Shown here piece after piece: positions 5,505 to 9,975 of a DNA stretch of 9,975 nt. Within the stretch, counting starts at the first letter, position 1; each line of letters starts with the position of its first letter. The stretch comes from Candidatus Rokuibacteriota bacterium. Its GTDB lineage: Bacteria > Methylomirabilota > Methylomirabilia > Rokubacteriales > CSP1-6. The position numbers and the translations under genes were made by a program. The notes beneath the pieces are model-generated. The model ran no database searches. It saw nothing but the letters and a program-made list of their open reading frames with translations, and was not told the origin of the DNA. The stretch covers positions 1 through 9,975 of the forward strand of contig QHRS01000074.1 in the NCBI GenBank assembly GCA_003221435.1, given 5' to 3'.

Positions 5505-6419
5505 ATGACGCGACTCCTGCCTACCCTGGCACTCCCGCTCCTCCTGGTCTCATCGGCCTCCCCACTCTCCGCGCAGTCGATCAACATCGATTTTGGCGCC
5601 GGCTCGATCCCCGCGGATAGCTATGCCGCCGCCGGAGGCGCCGGTCGCTGGAATCTCATCGGCGTTCTCCCTCCCTATGAACGGGCGCCGCTCGTGGACA
5701 TCACCGGATCGCCGACCGCGGCGAACATCTACATGTACGGAGGAACACAACTCCTTCAATTCGACAACCCAGCAACCTCGGGCGACGACGGCGCGCTCAT
5801 GGACGACATGTTGATCGGCCGGAACGATCCGGTCGACGAGTGTCTCTGGATCGAGAACCTGGTCAACGATGATTACGAAGTCCTCATCTATGCCATGACG
5901 CCCGATGATCCCGCGCGCATGTGCCGGGTTCGAGTGGATGACGCCACACCGGGTCCGGTCAACGTAGGCGGCGCTTGGCCGGGCGCTCACCGGAGGGGCG
6001 TGACCTACGAGCGCTTCGTGTTGCACACGACCGGCGGGCTCATCGCGTTCCACTCCGGTCTCTACGGCGGGTACTTCCAGTCGGGCATGAACGGTGTCCA
6101 GATTCGGCCGCTGTCGACGACGTCGGTGGGATCGGGGCTCGCTCCGGGCGCCGGGCTTCGAATTCTGCCCAATCCGTCGCGCGGGACCGAGTCGGTGGAG
6201 TTCGCGCTGGCTTCGGGCATGCCGCGCGGACGCCTCGAGCTCTTCGATACGGGAGGCCGCCTGCTCTGGACGAAGGTGCTCGATGAAGGACGCTCGCAAC
6301 GCTGGGACGGGCACGATCTCGGTGGCCGGGCGGTGCCGAGCGGGGTGCTCATCGCGCGCTGGTCGGATCTCGCGAACCGGTCCTCGCAGATCGTGAAAAG
6401 GATCGTGCGGCTGCCGTAG
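5505..6419 (+). CDS. Secreted protein with C-terminal FlgD-like / type-A sorting domain
   Basis: The 304 aa product starts with a clear signal peptide (MTRLLPTLALPLLLVSSA, cleavage near LSA-Q at 23-24). A beta-rich domain follows (about 25-205), starting INIDFGAG, then YAAAGGAGRWN and ending GGYFQSGMNGVQIRPL. It looks like a lectin- or malectin-like jelly roll, but the family is not certain. Residues about 217-304 are a FlgD Ig-like / T9SS type-A-like sorting tail: LRILPNPSRG, RLELFDTGGRLLW, RWDGHDLGGRAVPSGVLIARW. Such tails mark secreted or surface proteins in FCB-group and related lineages. The start is set by a strong GGAGGTGAT (5492-5500), four bases before the ATG. A longer frame back to 5283 is not protein-like. 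It is preceded by a sigma54-like promoter and converges on the flavoprotein gene. The ligand is unknown. Confidence 0.85.
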   Translation: MTRLLPTLALPLLLVSSASPLSAQSINIDFGAGSIPADSYAAAGGAGRWNLIGVLPPYERAPLVDITGSPTAANIYMYGGTQLLQFDNPATSGDDGALMDDMLIGRNDPVDECLWIENLVNDDYEVLIYAMTPDDPARMCRVRVDDATPGPVNVGGAWPGAHRRGVTYERFVLHTTGGLIAFHSGLYGGYFQSGMNGVQIRPLSTTSVGSGLAPGAGLRILPNPSRGTESVEFALASGMPRGRLELFDTGGRLLWTKVLDEGRSQRWDGHDLGGRAVPSGVLIARWSDLANRSSQIVKRIVRLP

Positions 6420-6564
6420 GTGGTGCACCGGCGATGGTCCGCGGGGCCGCGGCGGGACGTGATCCGGGAGACCGTAGTGCAGGCTTCAGCGGGCCCCAGC
6501 ATCGCGGCCACCTCCTGATGTTGCCCGGTGCTTCTCGGCAGAGGACGCGTTCCGCCCCGGCAGC
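6420..6564. other. Convergent intergenic spacer with inverted repeats
   Basis: These 145 bases separate two convergent genes. GCACCGG (6425-6431) and CCGGTGC (6525-6531) are inverted copies about 93 bases apart, enclosing a GC-rich segment with two CCGCGG copies (6439-6452 region). This may fold as a bidirectional terminator. No T-tract or gene is seen. Confidence 0.35.
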
Positions 6565-7971
6565 TTACCCGGAGTCGCGGTGCTCGAGAACGTTGAGGGT
6601 GGGGTCGATCTCGCGCGCGGCACGATAAGCGGAGCGCGCCAGGATCCCGGCGTAGGTCGGATACGACAGCGGGACTCGAGCGAGTTGATCCACGCGGAGC
6701 CCTCCCGCCATCGCGACTGCTGCCACTTGAACGATGTCGACCGCCCGCTCTCCCACTACGTGACACCCGAGGATCCGGCCCGAGCCGTGCTCGGCGATGA
6801 TCTTGCAGAAGCCGGTGGTGCGACCATCGATCAGGGTCCGCGTGGTTTCTCCGAAGTGCACGCGGCCGACGACGAATGCCCCGGCGGGCGCCTGGTCCTC
6901 GCGGATTCCGACGTGGGCGTATTCGGGGTCGGTGAAGCTCCCGATCGGGTCCGGCGACGATTCCCGCCGCAGGGCACGGCCCTGGACCGCGTTGGTTGCT
7001 GCCACGTATCCGTCGTGCAGCGCCGGGGGGACGATCAGGGCACGGCCGAGAACGTCTCCCGCCGCGAACACGTGCGGCGCCGAGGTCTGAAGATAGTCGT
7101 CGACCTGGACGAAGCCGCGCGCATCGGTCTCGACACCGGCGGCGGCGAGGTCGAGACCGGTCGTCTCGGCTACCCATCCGATGGTGGTCACGACCAGGGC
7201 GGCCTCGAGCGCATCACGCACTCCGTCCTTGGAGACGTGCACGCGGACGCCGCCCGCGGTCTTCTCGAGCGACCCGATGGTTCCGATTCCCTCGCGGACC
7301 TCGATGCCCATCGCGCGCAGCGTCTCGGCGACCGCAGCCGAGACCTCGGGGTCTTCGGCGGCGAGAATGCGCGGTCCGGATTGCACGAGCTGAACGCGAG
7401 CCCCGAACGCGTGGAAGACCGTGGCCACCTGCAGACCGGTCATGCCCGCGCCCACCACCAGCAGAGATCGCGGCACCTCCCGGAGCGACCACGCGTCGCT
7501 GTGGGTCGCGGCCAGCTCGCTGCCCGGGACTCCGAGCCGGCGGCTCGCGCCGCCCGGGCACAGCACCACTCGATCGGCCGGCAATCGAAGGCCCGATCCG
7601 GCCTCGATGGTGTGAGCATCCCCGAAGCGGGCGGTCCCCGCGTGCTCGTGGACCCGAACGCCGAGTCGATCGATCTCGTGACGAAGCGAGGAATGATCCC
7701 GGACCTCGGCGACCACCTGACGGACCCGTTCGAGCAGTCTCTCGTAGTCCAGCCTCGGCGAAGAAACCGTGACCCCGTAGCGCTCGAGCTGGCGGGCGTC
7801 CCGCATGAGGCGGGCGGCGTACGCCAGGGTCCGCACCGGAACCGGGCCGTCGTTGGCCGCCATCCCGCCGAACGCGCCGCGCGTGACCAGGGCGGTCTGC
7901 GCGCCCAGCTCCGCCGACCGGATCGCGGCCATGACACCGGCTGGGCCCGACCCGATCACGACGACGTTCAC
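6565..7971 (-). CDS. FAD/NAD(P)-dependent oxidoreductase, SthA/dihydrolipoamide dehydrogenase superfamily, no redox disulfide
   Basis: The 468 aa flavoprotein has the full two-dinucleotide-domain layout: FAD Rossmann GSGPAG at 7-12, NAD(P) Rossmann GAGMTG at 174-179, second FAD motif AAGDV at 303-307, and a dimerisation domain at about 345-450. The position of the redox CxxxxC motif (family form GGTCLNVGCxPTK) reads GGMAANDGPVPVRTL (35-49), so both Cys are absent. The C-terminal HPT of disulfide reductases reads YPT (437-439), as in the soluble transhydrogenase SthA, which also lacks the disulfide. It is therefore probably a cytosolic pyridine-nucleotide oxidoreductase or transhydrogenase-like enzyme, not a lipoamide, glutathione or mercury reductase. 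It starts at GTG (7971-7969) behind a strong GGAGGAGG. The gene is divergent from the DyP module, with 177 bases between. The substrate is not determined. Confidence 0.9.
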   Translation of the reverse strand: MNVVVIGSGPAGVMAAIRSAELGAQTALVTRGAFGGMAANDGPVPVRTLAYAARLMRDARQLERYGVTVSSPRLDYERLLERVRQVVAEVRDHSSLRHEIDRLGVRVHEHAGTARFGDAHTIEAGSGLRLPADRVVLCPGGASRRLGVPGSELAATHSDAWSLREVPRSLLVVGAGMTGLQVATVFHAFGARVQLVQSGPRILAAEDPEVSAAVAETLRAMGIEVREGIGTIGSLEKTAGGVRVHVSKDGVRDALEAALVVTTIGWVAETTGLDLAAAGVETDARGFVQVDDYLQTSAPHVFAAGDVLGRALIVPPALHDGYVAATNAVQGRALRRESSPDPIGSFTDPEYAHVGIREDQAPAGAFVVGRVHFGETTRTLIDGRTTGFCKIIAEHGSGRILGCHVVGERAVDIVQVAAVAMAGGLRVDQLARVPLSYPTYAGILARSAYRAAREIDPTLNVLEHRDSG

Positions 7972-8148
7972 GATCCTCCTCCAGGTTCATCAGGGTGCCG
8001 CGCCGGTACGACGAACTCCCACGAATCGTAGCCGCAGCGGCGCTCGATCGGAAGCGACCGTGGCGCGACGACGGGCGCCTGAGCTAAGCTCGCCGAGCGT
8101 TGGAAGTTCTCACCGATGCGGGCGCTCACATTCGAACGGAGGCGCGGG
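7972..8148. other. Divergent promoter region between flavoprotein and DyP module
   Basis: These 177 bases hold promoters for both flanking units. The only motif worth noting is a perfect 11-base palindrome, GAGCT-A-AGCTC, at 8081-8091, which could be an operator or part of a -10 region. No gene is supported here. Confidence 0.4.
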
Positions 8149-8703
8149 ATGACCGAGGCGGATTGGAGCAAGCCGGCAGCGAAGGCGATTCCTAAGGAAG
8201 GATACTTCGAGCTCGCTCAGGGAAGATTTGGTCCGGTATTCCCGAGGACTCCCGCCTGCTACGGCTTCACCGTGATCGCCAAGGTCAAACCCGGGAAGGA
8301 GCAGGTGGTTCGCGAGTACGGCGCCACCATCGAGAAGGCGGTGGCCGCGGACCCCGGCGTGCTCGCGCCGCTCAAGTTGCATTACCTGCGATGGGTCCTG
8401 TTCGACGTCGGCTCGGGGCTCCACTTCATGTACCAGGGCATCTTCGACACCGACTTCGACAAGTATCTCGAAGACGCGATCGCGCTGTTCAACGCGACCG
8501 GGCTCACCACCGTGTTCATGAACCTCGAAGGCTGGCCCGAGGACTGGCGTACCAACCTCCAGGCCGTCATCAAGTTCTTTCGGGATCACCAGCGCCCGAG
8601 CTTTCTCGAGTACGGCGAGTACCCCTACGTGAGCGCGACCGAGATCAAGAAGGCGCTCCGGCTCAAGGCGGCGTTCGGAGCTGTCCTCGACGAGATGCAG
8701 TAG
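8149..8703 (+). CDS. DyP-associated small protein, probable ferredoxin-like (dimeric alpha/beta barrel) fold
   Basis: The 184 aa product starts at an ATG with GGAGG (8138-8142) six bases upstream; an in-frame ATG at 8116 would add 11 residues with no ribosome binding site. No signal peptide or membrane helix is seen. LKLHYLRWVLFD (75-86) followed by LHFMYQGIFDTDFDKYLEDAIALF (91-114) resembles the 'LHFARFVxxD ... LxFxxxFDGxxDxYLxD' pattern that I associate with proteins and domains encoded beside or fused to DyP-type peroxidases and related heme enzymes. Its TAG stop is directly followed by the GTG of the DyP gene, so the two are translationally coupled. The role is unknown; it may be a structural or substrate-binding partner of the peroxidase. 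The family assignment comes from remembered pattern, not alignment. Confidence 0.75.
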   Translation: MTEADWSKPAAKAIPKEGYFELAQGRFGPVFPRTPACYGFTVIAKVKPGKEQVVREYGATIEKAVAADPGVLAPLKLHYLRWVLFDVGSGLHFMYQGIFDTDFDKYLEDAIALFNATGLTTVFMNLEGWPEDWRTNLQAVIKFFRDHQRPSFLEYGEYPYVSATEIKKALRLKAAFGAVLDEMQ

Positions 8704-9975
8704 GTGCTCGACCTCGACGACATTCAGCACTTCCTGCTGACGCGAACTCCGGCGCTCGCGGCGCGCTACGAATTCCTGTCGTTCCCGGGCGTGGACCGCG
8801 GTCGTGCGTGGCTGAAGGGAATCCTGGAGAGAGTCGGAACCGCCCGCGCGGTGGGCGGCTCGCTGCTCGATGCCCGGTGGGTCTCGGTGGCGCTCACCTG
8901 GAACGGACTCAAGACGCTCGGCGTGGACCAGCCTTCGCTCGCGACCTTTCCACCCGAGTTCCAGCAGGGGATGGCGCCGCGCGCGGCGGTGCTCGGCCTC
9001 ACCGGAAAGAACGCCCCTGAACACTGGGTCGGCGACCTCGCGAGCCCGGATCTCCACGCGATCGTGATTCTCTTCGCTCGGGACGTGCCGGAGCGGGAGC
9101 GGTGCAAGGCGGAACACCAACGCCACGTGACGGAGTCCGGAGTGCGCGTGCTCTCGAGTCTCGACCTCGAAGCGATCCCGCCGCTCGAATATGCGCACGA
9201 ACACTTCGGGTACCGCGATCGGTTGTCGCAGCCGGCGGTCGAGGGCGCCGGAGCCGAGCCGACGCCCGGTTCGGGCCCGCCGATCAAGCCCGGCGAGTTC
9301 TTCCTCGGCTATCCCGACGAGATGGGACTCGTGCCCCCGCCGCCGCAACCGGAGGTCTTGAGTCGCAACGGGAGCTTCCTCGCGTACTTCCGGATGCAGG
9401 AGCACGTCGGGGTGTTCCGCGACTTCCTGGCGCAGCACGGGAAGACGCCCGAAGAGCAGGAGTTGGTCGCGGCCAAGCTGATGGGCCGGTGGCGGAGCGG
9501 CGCTCCACTGGTGCTGGCGCCGGAGCGCGACGATCCGGCGCTCGGCGCCGACATGCAGCGCAACAACGACTTCGACTACGGGAAGATGGACCCGCATGGC
9601 TATGCGTGCCCAGTCGGCTCGCACGTCCGGCGCATGAATCCCCGCGACACCGGGGAGAACATGCAGCGTCGCAAGATGATTCGGCGCGGCGGCACCTCCG
9701 GACCGCACCTGCCGGACGACGCGCCCGAGGATGGGCGCGAGCGTGGGATCGCCGCGTTCGTCGGGTGCGCCAGCCTGGTGCGTCAATTCGAGTTCACGAT
9801 GAACGTGTGGGCCAACGACCCGGATTTCATGTCGCTCGGGAACGAGCGCGACCCGATCATCGGCACACACGACGGCAGCTACGACATGACGATTCCGAGG
9901 CGACCGATTCGAAAGAAGATTCAGGGGCTCCCGGCGTTCACCACGGTCCGCGGTGGCGCCTACTTCTTCCTTCCT
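8704..9975 (+). CDS. DyP-type heme peroxidase, C-terminus cut by window edge
   Basis: Reading from the GTG at 8704 gives 424 codons without a stop to the right edge. DyP landmarks are clear: an N-terminal DIQHFLLTRTP, FPPEFQQGMAPRAAVLG with APEHW (about 81-117), the distal motif GYRDR at 169-173 (consensus GXXDG), and the proximal heme ligand H307 in CPVGSHVRRMNPRD. A distal Arg candidate is R328 in IRRGG, 21 residues after H307 as in the Bjerkandera DyP (D171, H308, R329). D172 provides the distal acid. The last Gly of GXXDG is Arg173, which is unusual. These enzymes oxidise dyes, phenolics or porphyrin-like substrates with hydrogen peroxide. No signal or Tat peptide is seen, so it is probably cytosolic or encapsulated; no encapsulin gene is in the window. 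It is coupled to the upstream small gene. Only the C-terminal end is missing. Confidence 0.92.
   Translation, partial: MLDLDDIQHFLLTRTPALAARYEFLSFPGVDRGRAWLKGILERVGTARAVGGSLLDARWVSVALTWNGLKTLGVDQPSLATFPPEFQQGMAPRAAVLGLTGKNAPEHWVGDLASPDLHAIVILFARDVPERERCKAEHQRHVTESGVRVLSSLDLEAIPPLEYAHEHFGYRDRLSQPAVEGAGAEPTPGSGPPIKPGEFFLGYPDEMGLVPPPPQPEVLSRNGSFLAYFRMQEHVGVFRDFLAQHGKTPEEQELVAAKLMGRWRSGAPLVLAPERDDPALGADMQRNNDFDYGKMDPHGYACPVGSHVRRMNPRDTGENMQRRKMIRRGGTSGPHLPDDAPEDGRERGIAAFVGCASLVRQFEFTMNVWANDPDFMSLGNERDPIIGTHDGSYDMTIPRRPIRKKIQGLPAFTTVRGGAYFFLP

Noticed and set aside
6580..8031. A 483-codon plus-strand frame opposite the flavoprotein gene.
   Set aside because: The minus strand encodes a full-length flavoprotein with all nucleotide-binding motifs; the opposite frame has no domain features.
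8110..9870. A 586-codon open frame on the minus strand across the DyP module.
   Set aside because: It is exactly antisense to two well-supported genes, has biased composition (rich in Arg, His, Val, Glu) and no recognisable domain. Long antisense frames are expected in high-GC coding DNA.

Overview
The window is high-GC bacterial DNA (about 60-70% by eye and by hand-counted rows), with genes on both strands and short gaps. No rRNA, tRNA, CRISPR array, transposase or phage gene was seen. The secreted protein at 5505-6419 ends in a FlgD-like / type-A sorting (T9SS-like) domain. Such tails are common in FCB-group and related lineages, so with the high GC I infer something like Candidatus Eisenbacteria or another high-GC environmental relative. 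This placement is an inference and not secure.

Layout: (1) 1-328 (-), a DinB-like protein cut by the left edge, divergent from (2) 549-1829 (+), tyrosyl-tRNA synthetase. (3) 1830-2547 is a lower-GC patch with a possible 54-codon ORF, a VOC/glyoxalase-fold gene (2038-2541), and at its 3' end a hairpin with the organisation of an integron attC site (2451-2547). The VOC frame runs into this hairpin, so the last 29 residues are hairpin-encoded. (4) 2566-3777 (-) encodes an exported cupredoxin with a His/Met/Glu-rich linker and an unrecognised C-terminal domain. It is divergent from (5) an ECF sigma factor (3922-4491) and its membrane-bound zinc-finger anti-sigma factor (4493-5266). The divergent gap holds an inverted pair of GGGAATA boxes. 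(6) 5505-6419 (+) is the secreted sorting-domain protein, preceded by inverted repeats and a sigma54-like -24/-12 sequence. (7) 6565-7971 (-) is a flavoprotein of the dihydrolipoamide dehydrogenase/SthA superfamily that lacks the redox disulfide. It is divergent from (8) a two-gene module of a small DyP-associated ferredoxin-like-fold protein (8149-8703) and a DyP-type heme peroxidase (8704 to the right edge), joined stop-to-start.

How the parts may work together: the sigma/anti-sigma pair plus the divergent cupredoxin looks like one cell-envelope regulon, possibly metal or redox responsive. The flavoprotein and DyP module suggest a separate redox or oxidative-stress function. The VOC/attC segment looks like a lone, decayed gene cassette next to a housekeeping gene. 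The most notable items are the attC-like site with its read-through tail, the cupredoxin fusion under a candidate ECF promoter pair, and the two-component DyP module with an altered GXXDG motif.
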